Positions 1 to 10,762 of a stretch of DNA of 64,000 nt are shown here, in pieces. The stretch covers positions 156,960,149-157,024,148 of the forward strand of contig CM042697.1 of the NCBI GenBank assembly GCA_023614405.1. The letters are read 5' to 3'. How positions within the stretch are numbered: the first letter of the stretch is position 1; each line of letters opens with the position of its first letter. Below the pieces are notes generated by a model that was given only the letters and a program-made list of their open reading frames with translations, was not told the origin of the DNA and made no database searches. The position numbers were made by a program, and so were the translations under genes. Source of the stretch: Avena insularis. Taxonomy: Eukaryota > Streptophyta > Magnoliopsida > Poales > Poaceae.

Positions 1-2994
1 AAGAGGCAGCAGATGGGCCCGCTGATGACGATCTTGGTCGGGCCATTACTGATGCAAAGGAAGAATGTGAAGCTGAAAAGGAAAAGGAGAAGCTAGAGCA
101 GATGTTAAAGGATCACAAAACATTGTTGTACCCAACTTGCGAAGATGGCCACAAAAAGCTAGGTACCACACTGGATTTGCTGCAATGGAAGGCAGAGAAC
201 GGTGTGACTGACAGCGCATTTTCAAAATTGTTGGTGAAAATGAAGAATCTCCTTCCAAGAAATAATGAGTTTCTCGACAGTACATACCAAGCAAAGAAGG
301 TTGTCTGCCCTCTAGGATTAGACGTGCAGAAGATACATGCCTGCATTAATGACTACATCCTCTACCGCGGTGAGAAGTACGAGAATTTGGATGCATGCCC
401 GGTATGCACTGCACTGCAGTATAATATCAGAAGAGACGATCCTGGCGATGTTGAGGGCGAGGCCCCTAGGAAGAAGGTTCTTGCCAAGATTATGTGGTAT
501 GCTCCTATAATACCACTGTTAAAACGTCTCTTCAGAAATAAAGAGCATGCCAAGTTGTTGCGATGGCACATGGAAGACCGTAAGAAAGACGCAATGTTGA
601 GACACCCCGCTGATGGGTCACAGTGGAGAAAAGTCGAGCGAGAGTATCCGGACTTATGCGTGGCGCAAGGAACTTAAGGTTTGGTCTAAGTACAGATGGC
701 ATGAATCCTTTTGGTGAGAAGAGCTGCAGTCACAGCACCTGGCCTGTGACTCTATGTATCTATAACCTTCCTCCTTGGTTGTGCATGAAGAGGAAGTTCA
801 TTATGATGCCAGTGCTCATCCAAGGCCCGAGCAACCCGGCAACGACATTGATGTTAACCTAAGGCCATTAGTTGAAGAACTTTTACAGTTGTGGGCTAAA
901 CGAGGTGTACGTATGTGGGATAAGCACAAAGGGGAGCCATTTTACCTACGAGCGTTGATTTTCGTAACCATCAATGATTGGCCTGCTCTTAGTAACATTT
1001 CAGGGCAGACAAACAAGGGATACAATGCATGCACACACTGTTTAGATGAGACTAAAAGTGTATATTTGGACAAATGTAAGAAGGTTGTATACCTAGGTTA
1101 TCGTCGATTTCTTTCGAACCTGCATCCCTTAAGAAAGAAAGGCAAGCATTTCAAACTTCTGGCAGAACCCCGGAGGAAGCCTGTCCTCCGTACCGGTGAG
1201 GAGGTATTTGGTATGGTCAAGGACCTAGAAGTAATCTTTGTAAAAGGTCCCGGCAGTCTATCTGTTCCGAATGACGATGCCGGACATGCACCCATGTGGA
1301 AGAAGCAATCTATATTTTGGGACCTACCCTATTGGAAAGTCCTAGAGGTCCGCTCTTCAATCGACGTGATGCACGTGACGAAGAATGTTTTCGTGAACCT
1401 GCTAGGCTTCCTAGGAGTGTATGGGAAGACAAAAGATACACCGGAAGCACAGCAGGACCAACAACATATGAAAGACCCTGAAGAGCCTATGCATCCTGAG
1501 AACGAGAAGGGTAAACGATGCCACTTAACTCCTGCCAGCTATGCTCTTACCAAAGCAGAGAAGGAAATATTTTTTGAATGCCTGAGCAGTATCAAGGTCC
1601 CGTCTGGCTTCTCGTCGAATATAAAGGGAATAATAAATATGGCAGAGAAAAAATTCCAAAACCTGAAGTCTCATGTCTGTCACGTGATTATGACGCAATT
1701 TCTTCCGATTGCATTGAGGGGGCTTCTACCTGAAAATGTTCGAGTACCCATTGTGAAGCTATGTGCATTCCTCAATGCAATATCTCAGAAGTTAATCGAT
1801 CCAGAAAGCCTACCAGGTTCTGAGGCAGATGTGGCCCAATGTCTTGTCAGCTTTGAGTTGGTGTTCCCACCATCCTTCTTCAATATTATGACGCATCTCC
1901 TGGTTCACCTAGTAGAAGAGATTGCCATTCTCGGTCCTGTATTTCTACACATATGTTCCCCTTTGAGAGGTACATGGGAGTCTTAAATAAATATGTTCAT
2001 AAATGTGCTAGGCCAGAAGGAAGCATCTCCAAGGGCTATGTAACAGAGGAGGTCATTGAGTTCAGTGTTGATTTTATTCCTGACCTTAAGGCGATTGGTG
2101 TTCCAGAATCACGACATGAGGAGAGACTGCGTGGAAAAGGCACCCTAGTATGTAAAGCAATGATATGTAGGGACGGGCATTCTCTCAATCAAGCACACTA
2201 CACGGTTTTACAAAGATCTATCTTGGTCGCCCCATATATCAATGAACACAAGAATTTTATACGCCTCAAACACCCGGGGCAGTATGATGAATGGATATAA
2301 GTGAACACATGGCGAGTTTTGGCAGCTGGCTGCAAAGACTTCTCACGAATAACACCACTGTTCGAGATCAGCTGTAATTGTTGGCCAGGACACCATCTTC
2401 GACTGTATGTACTTTCCAAGGGTACGAGATAAATGGGAATACATTTTACACGATAGGCCAAGATAAAAAGAGCACCAACCAAAATAGTGGTGTCTGCTTC
2501 GATGTAGCAGAAGACAATGGGTAAAAGACCACGTATTATGGGTTCATCGAGGAGATATGGGAACTTGACTATGGACCTAATTTTAAGGTCCCCTTGTTTC
2601 GGTGCAAATGGGTCAAGCTAACAGGAGGAGGGGTTGAGGTAGACAAGAAGTATGGAATGACAATAGTGGATCTGAACAATCTGATGAAGGTAGACAAGAA
2701 CTTAGACGAACCATTCGTCTTAGCCAATGATGTGGCTCAGGTTTTCTATGTGAAGGACATCTCTACCAAACCGAAAAAAAGAAAAAAAATAAGCAAACAG
2801 ATACATCACACGATGAGCCAAAGCGTCACATAGTTCTTTCAGGGAAAAGAAGCATCATGGGAGTGGAGGACAAGACAGACATGTCAAAAGATTATAATAA
2901 GTTTGATGAAATTCCGCCCTTTAGAGTGAAGACTAACACAACCATCCTGTTAAACGGTGCTGATACTCCATGGTTACGGCCGACGCGATCATAA
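1..2994 (+). pseudogene. TNP2-type CACTA transposase, 5' part outside window, frameshifted
   Basis: Encodes the DDE-type transposase of En/Spm elements, which cuts at the terminal repeats. Similarity can be followed from base 1 (acidic linker, then the CPVC cysteine motif near 398) through the Transposase_21 core (GYNACTHC at about 1020, GHAPMWKKQSIFW at about 1284, SIDVMHVTKNV at about 1357-1390), DUF4218 (ALRGLLPENVRVPIVKLC at about 1713-1767, then FNIMTHLLVHLV) and DUF4216 (FRCKW near 2600). Stops and frameshifts occur near 674, 775-860, 1950 (loss of a base or two relative to element B), 2298 and 2350-2590. The inferred natural stop is TAA at 2992-2994. The longest intact stretch is 775-1986. 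It is close to the transposase of element B (21594-24901), but the breaks differ, so the copies decayed independently. Confidence 0.88.
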
Positions 2995-3257
2995 GATTGA
3001 CTATATGTATTAATTGAGCCATTTTTGGCACACATATGTATCTCAACATGGAAATCAATGTCATATTTCTTTTGTTAACACTATATGTATTAAATGAGCC
3101 ATTTCTCTTCCCACCATTTTTCTGCCCGCCATTTTTCTTCCCGCCAGTTCTTCCCTCCAGTTATCTTCCTGCCATTTATCACTATATATATGCAGGTTGG
3201 CCTCCATTGTCATTCCACATCTCTAGACTCATATTTGCAACCTCATCACTCTTTCCC
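2995..3257 (+). promoter_or_regulatory. Probable promoter of the CACTA accessory ORF
   Basis: The stretch between the transposase stop and the accessory ORF holds a repeated CCGCC/CCCACC-ATTTTTCTTC motif (about 3105-3180), including TTCCCGCC at 3138-3145, which resembles the plant E2F core TTTCCCGC. A TATA-like run (CTATATATATGC, about 3182-3193) follows, about 65 bp before the ATG at 3258. The phrase ACTATATGTATTAA-TGAGCCATTT occurs twice (about 3000 and 3080), a short direct repeat. The region upstream of the homologous ORF in element B also carries repeated GGCGGGAAA. The promoter role is inferred from position and motifs only. Confidence 0.5.
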
Positions 3258-4345
3258 ATGGCTTCCACCGTACCACTAACCCCCAGGGAGGCGGAGGCGC
3301 TTTGTTCCTCGAACTACCCCTGCCCGTCGGGCTACTGCATCCCTGTCGGCTGGATGCTGAGCGCCGGAGGTGTGCCGGTTCCTCCTGTCCCTCTAGGTGT
3401 GGCGCGCCGGATGGCCATCACGAACCACTACTACTTCGAGCTCACGCCGGAGCAGCGTAGGAATCCCAGATGGCATCCCGACTATTTCCCGAATTGGGAA
3501 GCCTTCTTCGGGGATCAGCGTGAGAGGGCGCTCTCTAGGGCTAGAATTATAGCTCGAAATTCACGAGCTAAATGAGTAACTCGTGAATCGGCTCGACTCG
3601 GCTCGAACTTGGTATCTAACGAGTCGAGACAAGTATTCGATTTGAGCTCGTTTGTTCATCCCAAGCTAAATGAGCTACTCGCGAGCTACTCATTTAGCTC
3701 GTTAAACTCGTTCAAATACAAAGTTTGAAAAAATTTCATAGATGAGTACCATACTATGAATGTTTCTTGAACCTATAATGGTGTAGAGATACTATATTTT
3801 TCATTGATCTTCTTTCGTGTTATTATGGAAGTACTATCGGTGTTTTAATTCCAAATTAGTATGATGATTACTATTTTTCTTATATGTGCTTCTATTTGTA
3901 ACTTATAACAAGCTAAACGAGCTACTCGCGAGCTACTCGTGAGTTTACCGAGTCGAGCCAAGTTTCAAATATGAGCTCATTCTACAACCGAGCCGAGTCG
4001 AGCTAAATCGTTAGTTGAACGAGCTTTAGCGAGTCGAGTTGGCTCGGCTCGGTTCGAATTCCAGCCCTAGCGCTCGCTAGGCATGAGGAGGATGGCCCAA
4101 CTCCTCCGAACTTCAACGAGGCCGGCCATCGGCTGTGGTGGCGCGATCAGACTCTCTAGAGCATCATGGCCTACGACACCGCCGCCGACTCTAACCCCCA
4201 TTTGCGCTATCCTCAAGTCCAGCCCACGCGTACTCAGCCTTCAAGGTTCAACTATGGCAACCCCGACGACAACAGCGACGACGGCTACGGCGAGTACGAC
4301 GACTACAGTGGCGAGTATTACAGGTGTAGGCAGGAGCATGACTGA
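3258..4345 (+). pseudogene. CACTA accessory ORF (unknown function), split by a MITE
   Basis: I do not recognise a named family. From the ATG at 3258 the protein reads MASTVPLTPREAEAL..., then a motif GWMLSAGGVPVPPVP, then a histidine/tyrosine-rich stretch (ITNHYYFELTPEQRRNP) and NWEAFFGDQRERALS. At that point a hAT-like MITE interrupts it (3536-4069). After removal of the MITE and one target copy the same frame resumes at 4078 with HEEDGPTPPNFNEAGHRLWW, meets a TAG at 4157-4159, and continues to an acidic, tyrosine-rich tail (DDNSDDGYGEYDDYSGEYY) and TGA at 4343-4345. A degenerate homologue lies on the minus strand of element B (26439-27094) and shares the GWMLSAGGVPVP motif, the EAGR/H-R-WW motif and the acidic YYR-R tail. 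Its presence in two elements suggests element cargo, not a chance ORF. Confidence 0.7.
3536..4069. mobile_element. hAT-like MITE inserted in the accessory ORF
   Basis: A 534-bp non-coding element with terminal inverted repeats TAGGGCTAGAATT at the left and, as reverse complement, TAGGGCTGGAATT at the right. It is flanked by 8-bp direct repeats GCGCTCTC (3528-3535) and GCGCTCGC (4070-4077) that differ at one base. An 8-bp duplication is the hallmark of the hAT superfamily. The interior is full of GAGCTACTCGCGAGCTACT and GAGTCGAG motifs in both orientations near both ends, as expected of subterminal repeats. Excision of the element plus one duplication restores the host reading frame exactly, which supports the boundaries. 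Confidence 0.78.
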
Positions 4346-4973
4346 ATCACTCCAACATTTCAAAACAAGTTCGGCCGATTGTGACTTAATCTGGATGTAT
4401 CTTAATTTTCAGTCGTGCTTTGTTAGTTGCGTTATGTACTTTAATTCCAGTTCTATCGTAATAAAATTTTCTTCCCTCCCTTTTCCTCCCGCACATTCTG
4501 CCCGCTCTTTCCCATATTTTACTAGTTTGAATAGTTAGAATTTTATTTTTAAAAAACAAAAAATGTTTTAGGATTAATTATTCAAATACAAAAAAATCAT
4601 GTTGAAAGTTTTGTCAGATTCGAATGTGTACAAAAGATGCTAAATTTAAATATCCAAACAATTCAAAAATGTTAATACAATATAAAATATGATTTTCTCT
4701 AATAAAATATGGTTACATTCCTTTTCAGATGCTTAATATTTCTTAAGTTCAAAGTTTTAGGGTTTGACTATTTTAATTTTGTCTTAATTGAATAATCAAA
4801 ATTTATATGTAAGTGTTTTAATCATTTTGAAAATTTTGATCTACAGTAACTATAAAATGTTTTATATGAATGGATAGATCTTATTTTTCTGAAAATTATG
4901 ATATATTATTCATATTTTTCCGAGTTACAATGAAAAAGATATGAATTTTATTAATTCTATCCTATTTTTTGAA
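4346..4973. other. AT-rich spacer within CACTA A
   Basis: No ORF, repeat family or RNA gene is recognised. The first 200 bp is the presumed 3' flank of the accessory ORF; the rest is very AT-rich, with runs of A and T, and ends abruptly at the G/C-rich hairpin block. Confidence 0.5.
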
Positions 4974-5140
4974 TTAAAAAAGCCCCCACCCCTTTAATGT
5001 ACGAAATAAATGCCCCCCCTTTAACACCGGTTCCAGCCACAAACCGGTGTTAAAGGGGGGCAAGGGGTGTGTGCACGAAATGAATCCCCCCCCCTTTAAC
5101 ACCGGTTCGTGGCTGGAACAGGTGTTAAAGGGGGGGTGGT
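4974..5140. repeat. Internal CACTA subterminal-type repeat block with hairpins
   Basis: Two back-to-back inverted repeats of the unit CCTTTAACACCGGTT / AACCGGTGTTAAAGG. The first has arms at about 5023-5037 and 5047-5061. The second, about 5091-5137, has arms extended by C/G runs. The same TAACACCGGTT unit makes up the right terminal region at 18870-19030, so subterminal repeats occur in the middle of the element, directly before the promoter and leader of the second gene. No CACTA terminus is visible here, so the block does not look like a buried element end. In En/Spm elements such repeats bind the TnpA-type protein; by analogy this may be an autoregulatory site. Confidence 0.72.
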
Positions 5141-6553
5141 TATAACACAGCGCGCGCATTCTTCCTCTTCCTCTTCCCCCCAGCCATAATTCGATCGAGC
5201 AGAGGAGCAGAGGAGCCACGACGGACAAACAGAGACCGCGCCTTCGCGGTCCACCGCCATCGCCGCCGCACCAGCGCCATCCACCACCGTCGCTGCCGCG
5301 CCAGCACCGTTCGCCACCCCTGTGCACTCGCGGAGCCGCCGCCGCCTCGTCGGTGCCTCGCCGTTTCCGACCACCCCAGGTCCCTCTGAGGCCACCAAGA
5401 GCTCCGCCTCGCCGTGCCAGTCTTCCTTGCCAACGGAATCGAGCCTGGGTGCTGCCAATCGACCGCATCGCCCGCTTCTTCACAATCACCGACGTGCTCT
5501 GCCGCTTGCCTCGTCGTCGCTCTGGTCACCGCCTCACCTCGCTGTCACCATCAATCACTCCAGGGTGAGCATACGGTGCTTAGGCACCCATCCGAATCCT
5601 CTCTCTCGCTCTGTGTCCCGTCTGCGCCATAGCTTGCCGAGCGCCGCCGCTGCTGCCGTCGGACACCTTGCTCTGATGACCATCCGCAGGCGGCACCGCC
5701 ACTAGCTAGCACGCCTTGCAGCCCCGGTTCGAACCACATGCTTAGCTCGCACGCGCGTGCTCGGAAACATCGGAGCCGATGACCATCTGCTGGTGGCATG
5801 CGATGTGAAGTCATGCTAGCGTCATCGTGACGCCAGCGCGTGGGTTAGCTCCTAGTCAAACCCCCCTCGGGTCCCACCTGTCCACGTGGAGGCCGATGTG
5901 GCTCTGAGGCCCACCGGTCAGCCACTGTGGCTAGCCCAGCCCTCTGTGTAAAATGTTTTAGGGCGTGTGCTGATGTCACAGTGACACATTAAATTATTTT
6001 AAATTATTTAAATAAGTCTAGAAAATGAATAAATATTGGAAATTCAATAACTAATTAATTATACTAGTCGTTAACCTGTGCACCCGCATGGGCTAGTGAT
6101 TCCAAATCGTTACAGCCGTAAGTAGATACGACACCCCTAGCATAAAAGTTGTAAATTTTGGCACAATGTGATTACCTTTTGTCACGAAGTCCATCGGGGT
6201 AGGATGCGATGCATTGAAAATTATAAATGTCTACCATGCGCCCATGATGGTCACCCGCCCCTCCTCTCGCTCTCTCTCGCTCGGAGTCGTTGTTGCCTCG
6301 CTGCTCTGCAAGCGCCACCGCTGGCCGTCATCGTTGTCATCGCTCCGGTGACCCCTAGGTAGCGGCGCCGCCCGTTTTAGGTAGGCCGCATCGCGCTGAG
6401 TCAAATGCGCTTGCTCGCGCGCCCTAGGTCGCTCTCTTACTCTAGATAATATTCCTGTATTTTTGTATGAATAATATGTATATTTGTGTATGAATCCAAG
6501 TCCACTTGAATGTTTACTCTCTTACTCTAGATAATATTATTGTTTTAGGAACT
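5141..6553 (+). promoter_or_regulatory. GC-rich 5' leader of the second CACTA gene, with leader intron
   Basis: A TATA-like TTATAAC lies near 5139. It is followed by a GC-rich leader (about 5150-5564) and a splice donor GTGAGC at 5565; the predicted acceptor is TTTTAG at 6543-6548, five bases before the ATG at 6554. Element B has the same arrangement (donor GTGAGC at 28672, acceptor AG at 29157-29158, start ATGGATCC at 29170). The long GC-rich reading frames in this leader occur on both strands, have biased composition and no recognisable domain, so I do not treat them as genes. The intron contains an AT-rich stretch and no recognised feature. Confidence 0.6.
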
Positions 6554-9089
6554 ATGGATCCACTCAATAGAAACCTTGAAGAGGAAGAAATAACGAAGAA
6601 CATGATCCACGAGGACACCTCACAATATCTGAATTTGGAGGGACATGATGACAGCTCAAGTAGTCATGGAGAAGATGATGACTCCGATGAACGCACTTTA
6701 GTGATTACAAAGTCCGTCGAGGTATATATATGCATGGATTAAGCCTCTTCTGACTTGCACCGATTGATTTGTATATATTAATGCTTCTTTCTTCTTTTAG
6801 CCCTCCGGATCGACCAGCCAGTAACAATCTTCTTCTACGAAAAAGAGCAAGCGAGGCGCGAGCCATCGGTTGAAAGATCGTGCAAAGTTCACGATCGAAG
6901 CAGTCCGTGTTGATGGCAGGCCGATGGAGCCCAAAAAGGCCGCAGAAAAATTTATATGTCAGGCTGGAGTTCTTGTTAGGGACCAAATCCCAATCATAAT
7001 TGAATATTGGAATAAGCGAAAGAAGGGCGACAATACCTTTGTCGATGAAAGATCCAAAGAAACGCTTTGGAATTCGCTGTTGGTAAATTTCACCCTACCG
7101 CCAGAGGAGGATGAAAATAAACCGGTTATAAAGGAAAAGGTCAAAGAGTGGACTCTAAAGAAGATGGATGACGCTTTCTGCAACTGGAAAAAAAAATTGA
7201 ACAAATTTGTCAAAGCTCGCGAGACTACAGATTTCGAAGACGCATATTATGCGAAGATAAGACCTCACTGGCCCAAATTTGTGGCATACAAGGAAGGTAC
7301 TATAGCTACAAAGAGGTCAGAAACCAATACGCTAAATGCCCATAAGAAGGAATATCACCAGAGGACGGGGTCAGTTGGCTACATATCTCAGAGGCCTAAG
7401 TGGGAGGAAGCTGAGAAGGCCCTGCGCGATAGAGGGATCACAACCCAAACACATGGGTGGGACCTACGGTCAAAGACTTGGTTCTATGGAATTGGGGCAA
7501 GGTTGGACCCAGAAACGGGATTGTGTATCTTCCCAACCCTCCTTGCCAAACCCGTCACTGAAATCATCACGGCATACGAGGAAACAGCCACCAGGACCTT
7601 CCATCCCGACAAAGAGAATGACCAGCTGACACGCGCCATCGGTAAAAAAGAACACCCTGGACTTGCACGAGGCACAGGGGGTATGACATGGAAGGATGGG
7701 TTTGCTGAGTGGGGCGACTCTTACAGATGGCGTGGTAGAAAAGAACAAGAGCGTACAGAGCGGATGACACAGATAGAACATGCACTTGTGGCGCTGCAGG
7801 CGCAAGTGAATGCACAAAAGATCCAGCAAGCTACCGGCCCATCTTAGCGGCACGAGGAGCCTGCATTGGAAGTTGCCAGTGGCCCAGACTCTGCGCGGAA
7901 AAGCAGTGTGGCTTCCAGGGAGAACGTGTAGCCCACGCTTGAAATGGCGGGTCCTCGATACCCCGTGGATGAGATCACGGAGAGCGAACACACTGAGCTG
8001 CATGTGATATTAATGGGCTTATCCATTAAGGTGGCGGTCGGCTATGCCTTACCTCCTGTAGCTGGTGGAACTTACCACTACCAACCGATTCCAGATGGCT
8101 ATGCTATTTTCGGGGTGGATGAGGTTGTGAAGGAATATGAGGAAGCACAGCTTGACCATGCTACAGGTGAAGGGGAAACTCAACTCAAATTTGCAGTGAA
8201 AACAACCATTCTTTGGATGAAGGAACACATCGTGCTTCCAAATTGGAAGCCACTGGCAACCCCGTCGTCTCCATAGCGTCAGAAGTCTGAGCCGCCTCAG
8301 CCGTCTCCAAGTCATCAGAATACTCCCCTGTCGTCTCCAGCGCTTCAGCCATCTCCTGCGTGACATCCATCTCCGGCGCGCCAGCCATCTCCTACGCGTC
8401 AGCCATCTTCGGTGCTACAGCCATATCCTGCGCGTCATCCATCTCCGGTGCTTCAGCCATCTCCTCAGCGTAAGCGGAAGAGCACTGCCACGAAGAGCAT
8501 CACTAGCACTGCCACGAAGAAATTCGTAGGAAACTGTACGCCAAAGAGTTCAAGAAACTACGTCCCGCGGCCTTCTGCCAAGCCATTGCCTGTATTACCG
8601 TGGAATCGCAGCAAAGAGGAGACCAAGAGGATCTCGGAAGAAGAGGTCAAGAAATTCTTTGCACCCAGATGGGCCGAGCCAAAAGAGAAACTAGATCCGG
8701 CGGTGGTGGAGAAGTTTTACAATAATCTTTTGAAACCTGAAACCCCACTTGTGCCGGACTACGAGCGCCAGATTATGAAGGGGGGTGCAAGGCGCAGGGA
8801 GTCTGAAACTAGCAGTTGTGCAGCACCCCAGAAAACAGTTCCCATGCTCGGAGAGCAGGAAAACCAATCATGCGCCCTGCTCCAAGTGTTCGACACACGG
8901 ATAGCTCCTCCTGTAAATGATTACGAGGCAGAGCTACAAAGAAAGGCCAATGAGATGGGAATGACTTACATTGCATACTTGAACATCATGGAAGACAACT
9001 TGCCCAAAGGCGATGTCAACCACATACAACCATGGAAGTATGGGAAGAATCTCGTCAAGAAAGAGGAGCTCAAGAATCTACCAAGAAAG

Positions 9090-10749
9090 TGAAGGAAATA
9101 TGCCCGAGAGGCAATAATAAAGTGGTTATTATCGTATTCCTTATTTATGATAAATGTTTATTTTACATGCTATAATTGTATTAATACGGAAACGTTAATA
9201 CATGTGTGTTTAATAAACAAAAAGGAAGTTCCTAGTTATGCCTCTCTCATAAACTAGCTCGTTGATTAACAAGATGATCAAGGTTTCCTTATCATGGACA
9301 TTGGATGTTGTTAATAATGGGATCACAACATTAGTGTAATGGTGTGATGAACATTCATCCGAAGTATAGCATTACGATCAAAGTCATTGAGTTTATATTG
9401 CTATAATAACTTATGAAGTGATCCTAATCCTTAGACCATGAGATCATGTCAATCACTAACACCGGAAGAGTTTCTTGATAACATCAAACGTCACACCGTA
9501 ACAGGGTGATTATAAAGATGGGTTCAGAACTACTAAAGTGTTATGTTGAGGCCCATGGATCGAGAGTGGAATTTGTTCATCCCAATGACGGATAGATATA
9601 CTCTGGGCCCTCTCGGTGATATCACATTGATTAGCTTGCAAGCAAGTGATTTGATCACTAGAATGTTATATCACGGGAACGAGAAAAGAGTGCATGTCGA
9701 TGCGAGATCAAACTAGGTATGGAGATACCGATGATCGAATCTCGGACATGTAATATATCGTGAAACAAAGGGATTAAGATACTAGCGTAAAAGGTTCCGA
9801 CGATCACAAGAAAGTCATCGTTGAATGTGTGGGAGTCAGTATGGGTCTCCAGATCCCGCTTCTGATTATTGATCCGAGAGGAGTCTCGATCATGTCCGCA
9901 TCATTCACGAACCGTAGGGTGACACACTTAAGAGACACCGACATCCAATTGGAGCAAAAGTTTCATGCCGAAAGAATGAACAAGCGCAGGAATTTATTTC
10001 ACTAGATACCAAAACAGGTTTTCAGGTGAAATTGCATAAAGTGGTTATGCATGTGAAATATAATTCTAGCAAGGGGTTATTTGTGAATGTTTTTCATTAA
10101 AGTAATTGAAAAAATTCTGAATAAAATAAAAGAGTTTTATTTAATGAGAGTTTTCATTAAATTTGGTGGAAATTTAATGGGAAGTTGAGTGGGTTTTTGA
10201 GTGGAGAAAATTGAACGGCCATTTTGTGAGTGGAGTGTCCACCCACATGAATGAGGGAGAGGTGGGGGGCACCCTCCATGGCCGGCGGCCATGCCCCCTT
10301 GGGCTGCCCCCCCCTCCCCTATATAAGGAGCCCCTCCTCTCACTTCTCACTCACACCTCCTCGTGAAGGATCTCTCTCCCCCTCTAGAATTTATCCCCAT
10401 GGTCTCGGACTACCGAGATACATGTTCCCGGTGGCTATTCGGTAAGAAAGAGTTGTGCTTCCGCTGCATCGCTGGAGCGAGGAGGCGAAGGTTGCTCGGT
10501 GCCTCGAACGTGTGTGCGAGCACGGATGCGTTGCTGTTTTGCGGCGCTAGGACTTCCTCTCGATCTTGAGATCGACAAGAGATCGTCTACATCAACCACG
10601 AGTTTGGACTCGTTAAGCTTTGTCGGTCTTCAAGGGTATGTTCTCTACGGATATACATCCGCCCGTTGTTTGTATCTAGTAGATAGATCTTGGTACATAG
10701 TTGTTCCCATCGTAGGAAATTTTTTGTTTTCTATGCTGCGAACCCTACA
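9090..10749 (+). repeat. 5' LTR of the nested Copia element
   Basis: 1660 bp, starts TG and ends CA. It contains a TATA box TATATAAG at 10320-10327, followed by a C/T-rich transcribed region. Compared by eye with the 3' LTR (15660-17315) there are roughly 40 substitutions and a few short indels, which is only a few percent divergence. Confidence 0.92.
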
Positions 10750-10750
10750 G

Positions 10751-10762
10751 TGGTATCAGAGC
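10751..10762 (+). other. Primer-binding site of the nested Copia element
   Basis: TGGTATCAGAGC is complementary to the 3' end of initiator tRNA-Met, one base after the 5' LTR. It sets the orientation of the element. Confidence 0.9.

Noticed and set aside
4974..5814. Overlapping GC-rich frames of 70-171 codons on both strands
   Set aside because: They overlap each other in several frames, have skewed Arg/Ala/Pro composition, show no domain and include the hairpin repeats. They fit an untranslated leader.
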